This document shows positions 1-7,723 of a stretch of DNA of 64,000 nt, piece after piece. Origin of the DNA: Planctomycetales bacterium (lineage in GTDB: Bacteria; Planctomycetota; Planctomycetia; Isosphaerales; Isosphaeraceae); assembly GCA_027449865.1 (NCBI GenBank), contig DAIDKV010000162.1, positions 1 through 64,000 on the forward strand. The letters run 5' to 3'. The notes under the pieces were generated by a model. That model made no database searches, was not told where the DNA came from, and saw only the letters and a program-made list of their open reading frames with translations. Each line of letters begins with the position of its first letter. Positions within the stretch are counted from its first letter, which is position 1. The position numbers and the translations under genes are program-made.

Positions 1-195
1 CCGGGGTATGCCCCCGACCTGAACCCATGGGACGAAGGCGGATGGAACCACCTCAAGCATGTTCAGCTGCGGAACGTCGTATGCCGCGACCTCGAGGAGC
101 TGCACGAGCAGTTCCATCTCGCGATCGATCGGCTCCGACACCGGCCCCATGTGATACGATCCTTCTTTGCCCAGGCAGGTTTGCCACTCGGCTAA
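1..195 (+). mobile_element. IS630-family transposase, C-terminal remnant (cut by window edge)
   Basis: Frame 1 is open from the first base to a TAA at 193-195 and reads PGYAPDLNPWDEGGWNHLK, the signature C-terminal part of IS630/Tc1-type DDE transposases. This region carries the last acidic residue of the DDE triad, and the family form is YAPDLNPVE.VWSxLK. The tail reads RHRPHVIRSFFAQAGLPLG. Only about 64 residues are inside the window, so whether the element is intact cannot be told. The element probably ends near position 222-227, where a TA dinucleotide (the usual IS630 target) meets the broken end of the PIN gene. Family call is confident; boundaries are inferred. Confidence 0.8.
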
Positions 196-224
196 GCGTT
201 AACTTCTCTGCGCGCCGATCAGTA

Positions 225-616
225 GTATTCGTCGTGGCAATGAGGACTTCGTCGGCATCGAGATCCAAAGTGGCCGCCTGCCCGGCGAGGATCACGTCGC
301 CATCCAACGCCTCGGCGCCCGCCGTCGGACGCCCTTCCCTCCTCGCTTCCGCCCAGAATTCGGCGGCCCGGAGCATGGCCTCGGTCGTCAGGGGGACGTA
401 GCCCATCGTGGCCTTCAGTTCATCGAGGCGCTCGATACTCTTTGCTTTCTGCGCCCGCAGGAGTTCGCGGCGCACTTCCTAGTCGGCGATCTCGGGTACA
501 AGGATCTCGGTCCCGGAGAGCAAGAGCCCACGTATCCAATCCACGATCCCGGGATTCGGCCGGGGGTGGGAAGCCATTCCGAGCGGGCCGGCGTCGAGCA
601 GGACGACTCTACTCAT
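225..616 (-). pseudogene. VapC-like PIN-domain toxin, broken by an in-frame stop and by the IS630 insertion
   Basis: Reading on the minus strand from ATG at 616 gives MSRVVLLDAGPLGM, a PIN-domain start with the first conserved acidic residue. The frame then runs to EIAD, a TAG stop at 481-479 (codon 46), and continues in the same frame with EVRRELLRAQKAKSIERLDEL. Intact homologues usually read EIADYEVRREL here, so a Tyr codon appears to have become TAG. The frame goes on through AGQAATLDLDADEVLIATTN, the C-terminal PIN core, and then loses similarity where the IS630 end begins. The expected short tail is missing. The toxin is therefore doubly inactivated. It overlaps the antitoxin stop, as toxin-antitoxin pairs do. 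Confidence 0.75.
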
Positions 617-806
617 CGAAGAGCTTCCTCTCCGAGAGCCGATCGCGATCGAGGGCCTTCTTCAACTCCGGCCAGGTCTCCTCATCATATCCCGATTCAT
701 CCCGAAGCCATCGATCCAGCAGGGCGATGACCGCTTCGGGCCGAGACGGCCGCAAGGGAGCCACGGGATGGAGGACGATCGATTCCTTCGAAGTTCCCTC
801 TGTCAT
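609..806 (-). CDS. Antitoxin-like small protein upstream of the PIN pseudogene
   Basis: A 65-residue acidic protein with no motif I can assign to a named antitoxin family. The ATG at 806 is chosen because AGGAGAGCC lies 4-5 bases upstream; a longer frame from 851 has no such site. The stop codon overlaps the toxin start (GATGAGTAG), the translational coupling typical of VapBC-type pairs, and this is the main basis for the call. The C-terminal half (DEETWPELKKALDRDRLSERKLF) looks like the helical toxin-binding tail of such antitoxins. A TATAAT hexamer lies on the minus strand at 895-890, about 85 bases upstream, but without a convincing -35. Confidence 0.6.
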   Translation of the reverse strand: MTEGTSKESIVLHPVAPLRPSRPEAVIALLDRWLRDESGYDEETWPELKKALDRDRLSERKLFDE

Positions 807-1012
807 GATCGGCTCTCCTGACAGGACAAGAGGCGGGCTCGGCGCCCCCATGCGAACGGCTCGGGACGCCGTTCACCTCCGACCTGTTCATTATAACATG
901 GCCTCGAGCGGATTTTCGTCGCGTCTCTCGATCGCCCCACGAGGAAACCGATCGGATTCCCCAGGCGACCGCATTCCACCTCACAGGATCGGCAACAACG
1001 CCGCAAGAACGA

Positions 1013-1384
1013 TCAGGGCGAAGAGTCGAGGAAGACGGCCGGTTCGACCTTGAAGAACCGCGCCAGGGCCTCGATGTGCCGGATGCTCATCTTCCGCTTG
1101 CCGGACAGATTCTCGGAGATCGTGGAATCGGCAAGGCCCGTCCCGGCCGCCACCTCGCCCTGACGGGCGCCGTGCGTCTCGATCAGATAGGCCAGGACCT
1201 CGGCGCCCGAGGCGGTCGGCACCGGCTCGTGGGCCCTTTCGTACTTCTCGACGAAGCAGGCCAGCGCCAGCAGGTACTCGGTCTGATCCTCGGTCCGCGC
1301 CGGGGCGAGGTCGCTCAGGCGGTCGAGCATCTCGACCGCCTGTCGGTACTCGGCCTCGGTCTTGAGCGGCCCGACTTTGGACAT
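1013..1384 (-). CDS. HigA-like XRE-family antitoxin/transcriptional regulator
   Basis: A 123-residue protein. The N-terminal half is helical (LKTEAEYRQAVEMLDRLSDL) and the C-terminal half is an XRE-type helix-turn-helix: ARQGEVAAGTGLADSTISEN followed by LSGKRKMSIRHIEALARFF. The arrangement matches HigA antitoxins, which bind their own promoter and neutralise a HigB ribonuclease. HigB is usually encoded just upstream, but here the upstream stretch (1385-1437) is non-coding and the next gene is an unrelated membrane protein. It is therefore an orphan antitoxin or a free-standing repressor. The start has AGGAAC upstream. Family call firm, partner absent. Confidence 0.75.
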   Translation of the reverse strand: MSKVGPLKTEAEYRQAVEMLDRLSDLAPARTEDQTEYLLALACFVEKYERAHEPVPTASGAEVLAYLIETHGARQGEVAAGTGLADSTISENLSGKRKMSIRHIEALARFFKVEPAVFLDSSP

Positions 1385-1437
1385 CCAACCGGTTCCTCAC
1401 AGGGAGCGCAACGGTGATTGAGAAGCGTTGGAATTCC

Positions 1438-2016
1438 TCATCGGCGCTCGGCCGGCCGCAAGGACGCCCGGACTTGAATGGCCTTGTTCGGCAGTGAGGC
1501 CCGTAACGCCATGATACCTCGATCCGTCACCCTGGTATCGGAGAGCCAGATCGAATCCAGTCCAGCGATGTCATGCAAGTAACGGATCCCTTCATCCCCG
1601 ATGTCCGTCCCGTCCAGGTCCAGCGAGAGGCTCGGATCATTGAAACCACGAGCCACGCACTCGCGGACGATGGAGAGGATCTCGGGCATGGCGCGGTCAT
1701 CGATTCTCTTCCCGTGAAACCAAACGGTGACATGTTCTCGGTATTCTCGCCTCCCGTTGGTGACCCCGCCGCCCAGTCGGCTGGCCCGTTGATTCACGGA
1801 GGCAATCGACTGCCCGAACCGGATGAAGTTGATGGCCCCGACGACGACGAGCAAGGCCCACAGGAGGATAAGGGCCATGCACATCGCCTGAACGAAGATC
1901 TTCACCCACGATCGGGCAGAAACCTTGCCCGTCGGCCCAGGTCCATCCCGCTTCGAAACCGCACCATCGATCTCAACGTCCCAGAGGCCGACCCGCGGAC
2001 GTCGCCTCCACCACAT
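1438..2016 (-). CDS. Small membrane-anchored leucine-rich-repeat protein, function unknown
   Basis: About 192 residues. One strong membrane helix lies near residues 44-66 (MCMALILLWALLVVVGAINF). The C-terminal third has two leucine-rich-repeat units of the planctomycete kind: LSLDLDGTDIGDEGIRYL and LDSIWLSDTRVTDRGIMAL. The N-terminus is basic and probably cytoplasmic, with the repeats outside. ATG at 2016 is preferred over GTG at 2025 because AGGTG is 6 bases before the ATG. Such LRR units mediate protein contacts, but no partner is visible. It may share transcription with the HigA-like gene downstream. Confidence 0.6.
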   Translation of the reverse strand: MWWRRRPRVGLWDVEIDGAVSKRDGPGPTGKVSARSWVKIFVQAMCMALILLWALLVVVGAINFIRFGQSIASVNQRASRLGGGVTNGRREYREHVTVWFHGKRIDDRAMPEILSIVRECVARGFNDPSLSLDLDGTDIGDEGIRYLHDIAGLDSIWLSDTRVTDRGIMALRASLPNKAIQVRASLRPAERR

Positions 2017-2105
2017 GATGAACACCTATGGGACAATTCCAGGGAACTCCAACGACGAGTGTCAGACTAGCGACGAGGTTCTCCAAAGGCAAGGCGACCT
2101 GTCCC

Positions 2106-3716
2106 TCAATGCACCGCCATCCCGCCCCGCGCAACCGACTTCTTCATGAGAAGAAGCAACGGCATTCCGGCCAGAGCCATGATGGCAAAGACCCAGAACG
2201 CATCGAGATACGCCATCACCCGGGCCTGCTCGCGGACCATCTGCGAGAGCTGCCCCATCGCCTGGCTTTCAGCGACGGCCCGCGTCACGCCCTCGCGCAG
2301 CATGTCGGTCCGTACGTAGTAGTCGGTCCACTGGCCGACGGCCGGGTTCATCGGCGTGACCTGCTCCGCCAGCCGAAGATGGTGGAACTGACTGCGTCGG
2401 TCGCTCAGCACCGTGACGATCGCAATCCCGAGGCTCCCGCCCTCGTTGCGCAGCATGTTGAAGATCCCGGTCGCCTTGTTGATCTGATCCTTTGGGAGGT
2501 AGAGATACGCCGCGTTGTTCAGTGGGACGAAAAGCATTCCCACGCCCGCCATCTGAACGCACCTCGGCGCGATGAACATAAAGGGCGACGTGTAAAGATC
2601 CAGGTGCGCCTGCCAGTACGACGCCCCCGCCAGGCAGATCAGCCCGAACGGGATGATGAACCGGGCATCCACCTTGTGCCCCAGCAAGAAACCGACCACC
2701 GGCATCATCGCCATCGTGAAGAACGCCGAGGGTGACAGGACCAGCCCCGCCCGGAAGGCGTCGTAGCCGAAGAGTTCCTGGAGCATCTGTGGCGTGTCGA
2801 CGTTTGCCCCGTACAGCACCGCGAACGAGACGTAGATGATCAGCCCGCAGGCGAGGAAGTTCCGCTCGCCCAGGAGCCGGAGGTTGACCATCGGATCGGG
2901 ATGCCGCAGTTCCCAGATTGCGAACGCGGCCAGTCCGACCACCGTCGCCGCGAAGAAGAACTGTACCCGCCAGAATGGGTCGCCGAACCAGTCCCACTCC
3001 TGCCCCTTCGCGTAGAGAACCTCGAGCGACCCCAGCCCGAGCGACACCAGCGCCAGGCCGATGTAGTCGATCCGAATGCCGCGCTTCCAGTTCTTGCGGA
3101 CTTCCTCGGCCATCCCGGGCGGGTCCTTCACGATCAGGCTCGTCAGGATCAGCGAGACGATCCCCACTGGGATGTTGATGTAGAAAATCCAGCGCCAGGA
3201 GTAATTGTCGCTGATGTACCCGCCGAGCACCGGCCCGAGGATCGGCGCCACCACCACCGCGACGCCGTACATCGCCATCGCCATCCCGAGTTGCCTGGGC
3301 GGGAAGGTATCGACGAGAATCCCCTGCTCCGACGGCTGCAATCCCCCACCGCCGAGCCCCTGAAGCACCCGGAAGAAGATCAGCAACTCGATATTCGGCG
3401 CCGCGCCGCAGAGGGCCGAGCTAACGGTAAATAGCAGCACGCAGGTCATGTAGAACCGCTTGCGACCCATCAGCCCCATCAGCCAGCCTGAGAGCGGCAA
3501 AACGATCGCGTTGGCGACGAGGTAGCTCGTCAGCACCCAGGTCGCCTGGCTCCGGCCAACCGAGAGCCCGCCCGAGATGTACGGCAGCGCCACGTTCGCA
3601 ATCGAGGTATCGAGGACCTCCATGAACGTCGCCAGTGTGACCGTCAGCGCGACGATCCAGTGATTGACCGGCGCCCGGACCTTCGGGCCGTCGCCGCCTT
3701 CGGGGGCCGCGTTCAT
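2106..3716 (-). CDS. emrB: DHA2-family MFS multidrug efflux transporter (EmrB/QacA type)
   Basis: A 536-residue, probably 14-helix proton-driven transporter of the inner membrane. It begins with ALTVTLATFMEVLDTSIANV (the D1 motif of DHA2 transporters) and carries the antiporter motif C region AVVVAPILGPVLGGYISDNY followed by WRWIFYINIPVG, both hallmarks of EmrB. Length fits the family. Its ATG overlaps the TGA of the upstream EmrA-like gene by four bases (ATGA at 3716-3713), so the two are translationally coupled and form one efflux unit. An outer-membrane TolC-type partner is not in the window. The substrate cannot be read from sequence. Confidence 0.92.
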   Translation of the reverse strand: MNAAPEGGDGPKVRAPVNHWIVALTVTLATFMEVLDTSIANVALPYISGGLSVGRSQATWVLTSYLVANAIVLPLSGWLMGLMGRKRFYMTCVLLFTVSSALCGAAPNIELLIFFRVLQGLGGGGLQPSEQGILVDTFPPRQLGMAMAMYGVAVVVAPILGPVLGGYISDNYSWRWIFYINIPVGIVSLILTSLIVKDPPGMAEEVRKNWKRGIRIDYIGLALVSLGLGSLEVLYAKGQEWDWFGDPFWRVQFFFAATVVGLAAFAIWELRHPDPMVNLRLLGERNFLACGLIIYVSFAVLYGANVDTPQMLQELFGYDAFRAGLVLSPSAFFTMAMMPVVGFLLGHKVDARFIIPFGLICLAGASYWQAHLDLYTSPFMFIAPRCVQMAGVGMLFVPLNNAAYLYLPKDQINKATGIFNMLRNEGGSLGIAIVTVLSDRRSQFHHLRLAEQVTPMNPAVGQWTDYYVRTDMLREGVTRAVAESQAMGQLSQMVREQARVMAYLDAFWVFAIMALAGMPLLLLMKKSVARGGMAVH

Positions 3717-5335
3717 GGCACCCTCGCCCTCGATTCCGCCTCGCGGTTCTCCGGCCGTGAACCGGCCGGTCCGCCGCCGACGTCCGGCGGCCTCAGCCGG
3801 CCGAAGGTGTGCAGCCGCTCGCCGGCGCCGGGACCGGTCGGCCGCTCCTTGTACCGAACGTACGGCACGACCGAAAGCCCCGCGAAAAGCGGCGTCTCCT
3901 CGGGGTTCGGTTCGGTCAGTTCGATCCGGACCGGCAGTCGTTGCGTCACCTTCACGTAGTTCCCCGTGGCGTTCTCGGGCGGCAGGAGCGATTGCGAGAG
4001 CCCGGTCCCCGGGCTGAATCCGGCCACCCTCCCGCGGAAGACCCGGTCGGGATAAGCATCCACATAAATTTCGACCGGGATACCGATCCGGATGTCGTCG
4101 ATCTGCGTCTCTTTGTAATTGGCAGCGATCCAGACGTAGGTCGGGCGGATCGAGAGAAGGGTCTGCCCCGGCTCGACGCGATTGCCGGGGTTGACCTGCC
4201 GGCCCTGAACGTACCCAGCAACTTCAGCGCGGACCTCGGTCCATCGCAGGTCAAGCCGGGCACGGTCGAGCTGCCGCTCCACCCGTCCAACCGCGGCGAG
4301 CGCCACCCGGACCGCCGGCGCCTTCTCGATCACCTTTTCGAGCCCCTCGCCAGCCGACTTGTTCCCTTCGGGCCGTAGGAAATCGTCGAACGCTCTCGCC
4401 TGCGCAGCGTCTTTCGGATCGAATGGGATGCCGACCTCCGCCAGGCTCGACGCAATCTCGCTGACCGCCGACTGGACGGTCGACTGCTGGTTTTCCAGCT
4501 CGTTCGGGATTTTGAGCGGGTCGTCGTAATCGGGCGGCAATCCAAGTTGGGCGCGGGTCTCCTGGATCGCGGCCCACGCCTCTTTTTCCTGCTCGGCGGC
4601 CACCTTGAGCGTGTTGTTCCGCTGGTCGAGTTCCGACTGACTGGCCGATCCCCGCTTCACCAGGTTCTCGATCCGGCGCTGGTCGACCTCGGCGAGCCAC
4701 CGGCTCGATTGCCGGGCTTTCAGCGTCGCGACCTGCGCCCGGAGCGTCGCGATCTGGCCGCGAAGAGTCTCCTGCGCGTTCTTGCGTCGATAATAGGCGG
4801 CGCGGGCTCGGGCGATCTGCGAACGGACTTCCGACCTTGCCTGCACGACGTTGGCCCGAGCCTCCTCGAATGCCGCCTCGGCCTGGCCGACGGCCACCTC
4901 GAACGGTTCGCGGTCGATTTTCAAGAGAAGCTGGCCTGGCCAGACCCGGTCATTCTGGTCGACCATGACCTCGGTAACCACGCCCTCGACCCTCGGGCTC
5001 ACGTTAGTGATGTGTCCCTGGACGAATGCGTCGTCGGTGGAGACAGATTCGAGTTGATAGCGGACCCAGGGCTCTCCCCAGTGCCATCCGGCCCAGAGGA
5101 GGATCGGCACAATCAGGCCGATGACGATCCATCGCACCGGGTGCTGCTTTGGCCTCGATCGCTCGGCGGCAACCGGATGCCCATCGGATACAAGGCGTGT
5201 TCCGCCTGGATCGACCAGAACCTCGGAATCGACTGGGAGCCTCGTCCTCGACCGGCCTCGATTGCCTCGCCCCGACGGCGCGGTATCAGCTACCTCAACG
5301 GACCCGTTGCGGTCTGCCCCGTTCTGATCGGCCAT
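3713..5335 (-). CDS. emrA: HlyD/EmrA-family membrane fusion (periplasmic adaptor) protein
   Basis: A 540-residue adaptor protein. One N-terminal membrane helix lies near residues 68-86 (WIVIGLIVPILLWAGW). The barrel-sandwich half motif YVQGHITNVSPRVEGVV-like (VQGHITNVSPRVEGVVTEVM) and its partner EVAGYVQGRQVNPGNRVEPG flank a long coiled coil (about residues 140-330), followed by the beta-barrel region IGIPVEIYVDAYPDRVFRG. This is the standard EmrA layout, although longer than E. coli EmrA because of an extended cytoplasmic N-terminus and hairpin. It links the downstream EmrB-like pump to an outer-membrane channel. It is separated from the upstream TPR gene by 137 bases. Confidence 0.92.
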   Translation of the reverse strand: MADQNGADRNGSVEVADTAPSGRGNRGRSRTRLPVDSEVLVDPGGTRLVSDGHPVAAERSRPKQHPVRWIVIGLIVPILLWAGWHWGEPWVRYQLESVSTDDAFVQGHITNVSPRVEGVVTEVMVDQNDRVWPGQLLLKIDREPFEVAVGQAEAAFEEARANVVQARSEVRSQIARARAAYYRRKNAQETLRGQIATLRAQVATLKARQSSRWLAEVDQRRIENLVKRGSASQSELDQRNNTLKVAAEQEKEAWAAIQETRAQLGLPPDYDDPLKIPNELENQQSTVQSAVSEIASSLAEVGIPFDPKDAAQARAFDDFLRPEGNKSAGEGLEKVIEKAPAVRVALAAVGRVERQLDRARLDLRWTEVRAEVAGYVQGRQVNPGNRVEPGQTLLSIRPTYVWIAANYKETQIDDIRIGIPVEIYVDAYPDRVFRGRVAGFSPGTGLSQSLLPPENATGNYVKVTQRLPVRIELTEPNPEETPLFAGLSVVPYVRYKERPTGPGAGERLHTFGRLRPPDVGGGPAGSRPENREAESRARVP

Positions 5336-5472
5336 GGTTGCGATGGAGACCCGCGGCCGGTCGAGCCTGGAGCTGCCGACAAGGACCTCCCGATCTCCTC
5401 AATTTCCTGTGATGTGAGAAGGTAATCGTTGATGTGGGTGAGGAGCAATCGGCGTGCCGAGAGGGGGAGCGC

Positions 5473-6354
5473 TCAGCGGCGAAGCCGCTCGGTGAGCTGT
5501 CGAACCGCGATGTCGGCGGGGGCGAGGCGGAGAGCCTGTTCGGCGGCCGATCGGGCGTCGGCGGTTCGATGGCCTGCCTCCAGGACGAGGGCGAGTTGAT
5601 AATAGACATCCGGTCGATTGGGAAGCCGGCGTGTGGCGTCCTTGAGGTCAGCGATCGCCTCGGGGATGTGATGCAATTTGGCGTGGGCCAGTCCGCGTAG
5701 GACGCGAACCTCACCGTCCGTGGGGGTCAGTTCGACGGCCTGATCGAGTCGAACGAGGGCCTGGTCGGGCTGGTTGCGGCCAAGCTGGATGGCGGCGACC
5801 CGGGCGATTGTAGCGACGTCGTTCGGGTCGGCTTCCAGGGCGCGGAAGTAGGCGGCGAGCGCCTCGTCGACCTGGCCGACGGCCTCGCGTGCCTGGCCGA
5901 GAAAGAAGTAAGCGCGGGGACGTCGAGGGTCGATCGCGATCGCCATTTCGAACCGCTTCAGGGCGTTGACGGCGTCACCTCGCCGGGCTTCAATCTGCCC
6001 GAGACCGAGCATTGCGTCGACGTAGTCGGGATCCCGCGCGAGCGCTGCATGGAACAGTCCCTCGGCCTCAGCCGACCGACCCTGATGCATCAGGACGGTC
6101 CCCAGCCTTTGGAGAGCCTCAGGCGAGTCGGGCTCCTCGTCGACCAGCGAGACGAGATCGCGGCGCGCCGACTCATAATCGCCGCGGTCAAACTCCGCCT
6201 GCGCCTTTTCGCTAATCTGCCGGATGTGTTCGAGCTTCTGTGGAGAAATTGGCTTAGGGTCGTTGCGGAGGCGCAAACCGATTCGGCCGCAGCCCGCCGC
6301 CTGGGCAAGCGCGGCTGTCAGCAACCAGGCGGACACGACCGACCGCCTCCCCAT
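5473..6354 (-). CDS. TPR-repeat protein, probable lipoprotein
   Basis: A 293-residue protein with an N-terminal signal-like segment (VVSAWLLTAALAQAAGC) whose AAGC is an acceptable though not perfect lipobox. It is followed by about six tetratricopeptide repeats, for example AEGLFHAALARDPDYVDAML, AVNALKRFEMAIAIDPRRPR and DEALAAYFRALEADPNDV. The repeats form a helical scaffold, presumably in the periplasm. It reads in the same direction as the EmrAB-like pair and may be the first gene of that operon, possibly assisting assembly of the pump; that link rests on position only. The 3' end carries an AGCGGC-GAA-GCCGCT inverted repeat. Confidence 0.7.
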   Translation of the reverse strand: MGRRSVVSAWLLTAALAQAAGCGRIGLRLRNDPKPISPQKLEHIRQISEKAQAEFDRGDYESARRDLVSLVDEEPDSPEALQRLGTVLMHQGRSAEAEGLFHAALARDPDYVDAMLGLGQIEARRGDAVNALKRFEMAIAIDPRRPRAYFFLGQAREAVGQVDEALAAYFRALEADPNDVATIARVAAIQLGRNQPDQALVRLDQAVELTPTDGEVRVLRGLAHAKLHHIPEAIADLKDATRRLPNRPDVYYQLALVLEAGHRTADARSAAEQALRLAPADIAVRQLTERLRR

Positions 6355-6658
6355 AAGCCGCGTCCTCTATCGGCCCGTCTCTCTCCTCCGACTGACAATC
6401 GCTCGGAAGTTACGTTAACCCCCCGGGTCGGTCAATGTCGGATCGAGCCCCGCGGTTCTCCTGTTCCCCTGTTTCCCTTTTCTGGCGGCCAACGCCCCGG
6501 GAGCTTATCATCGGAGCAGTCCCGATCGAACGCGACCAGAGGAGCCACTTACCATGGCCTCGGTCACTCAGAGCCGTCCACGAACGAGGACTCGCCAGTC
6601 CAGTGCATGCCGCTTTCGTCGAGCAATGAGCCGACCGAAAACCTTCATGAGGGCCTTT
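6355..6658. other. Divergent intergenic region, TPR gene / phosphotransferase
   Basis: About 300 bases between divergently oriented genes, so it should hold promoters for both. I see no convincing -35/-10 pair and no strong inverted repeat. A CGTTAACCCC stretch at about 6413-6422 is the only AT-richer spot. A possible upstream in-frame extension of the kinase gene starts at 6554 but has no plausible ribosome site or conserved sequence. Confidence 0.4.
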
Positions 6659-7723
6659 ATGGGAGCGAATCCATCCGCCATGCAAGAGATTGACGCCGAG
6701 ACCGCCGCCGATTACCTGCGCGACCACGGTCCCGTTCGGAAAGGGGCGAACGTTCAGGTGCGCGAGCTCTCGGGCGGCGTCTCGAACATCGTCCTGCGGG
6801 CGGAGATCGAGGGCCAGCCGCCGTTCGTCATCAAGCAATGTCGAGAGCGGTTGCGGGTCGCGATGGAATGGCTAGCGCCGCTCGATCGCATCTGGACCGA
6901 AACCGCCACGCTGAACGTCCTGGGCGAGATCCTGCCCGACGGGACGGTCCCTCGCGTCCTCTTCGAGGACCGGCCCAACTACCTCTTCGCGATGACCTGC
7001 GCGCCAGACGAGGCGGTCACCTGGAAATCGATGCTGATGGAAGGCCGCATCGATCCCGAAACCGCCAGTCGCCTCGGCGAGATCCTGGGGACCATCCACA
7101 CCGAAGGCGCGAACCATCCCACTCTTCGCACGACCCTTGCGGATACGAGTCTCTTCGACTCGCTCCGCGTCGATCCCTATTACCGGACGGCCGCGAAGCG
7201 GCATCCCGATCTCGCTTCCCGGATCGCTTCGCTGATCGAATCAATGGAGAATCCGCCCGGCGGCCGTACGCTCGTCCTCGGTGACTTCAGTCCGAAGAAC
7301 ATCCTGGTGCATGACGCGGGCCTCATCTTGCTCGACTTCGAATGCGCCCACGCCGGAGACCCGGCCTTCGACCTGGGATTTTTCTTGACGCATCTGTTGA
7401 TGAAGGAGGTGCGCGCGATCGCCTCGGGCGCCTCCGCTCGCTATCTGGGCCTCACGCGCGAATTCCGGGATGCCTACATCAAACGAAGGGCGCTCGGGAC
7501 CGAAGACCTCGCCGAGTTGATCCGACGAGCCAACCTGCACACGTCGGCGTGCTGCCTGGCGAGGGTCGACGGCAAGAGCCCGGTCGAATACCTCGACGAG
7601 AAGGGCCAGGCGATGGCCCGATCGTTTGCCCGACGGGCCCTGCAAGGGCCCCCGAGATCGTGGGACGACCTTATTCATTTATTCGTGGACGAGATTCAGG
7701 GAGAGAGGGAATGGCGACGTTGA
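6659..7723 (+). CDS. APH/choline-kinase-like phosphotransferase
   Basis: A 354-residue kinase of the aminoglycoside phosphotransferase fold. The nucleotide-binding start reads LSGGVSNIVLRAEIEGQPPF followed by VIKQ, where the Lys should contact ATP. The catalytic loop is LVLGDFSPKNILV (Asp as base, Asn as metal ligand; the His that usually precedes GD is replaced by Leu), and the metal motif is LLDFECAHAGDPAFDLG. These match small-molecule kinases in the methylthioribose, homoserine and choline kinase superfamily. The substrate is unknown. The start at 6659 has GAGGG five bases upstream; ATG at 6680 is an alternative. The gene overlaps the enolase-like gene by 13 bases, so the two are probably made together and may act on the same metabolite. 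Confidence 0.8.
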   Translation: MGANPSAMQEIDAETAADYLRDHGPVRKGANVQVRELSGGVSNIVLRAEIEGQPPFVIKQCRERLRVAMEWLAPLDRIWTETATLNVLGEILPDGTVPRVLFEDRPNYLFAMTCAPDEAVTWKSMLMEGRIDPETASRLGEILGTIHTEGANHPTLRTTLADTSLFDSLRVDPYYRTAAKRHPDLASRIASLIESMENPPGGRTLVLGDFSPKNILVHDAGLILLDFECAHAGDPAFDLGFFLTHLLMKEVRAIASGASARYLGLTREFRDAYIKRRALGTEDLAELIRRANLHTSACCLARVDGKSPVEYLDEKGQAMARSFARRALQGPPRSWDDLIHLFVDEIQGEREWRR

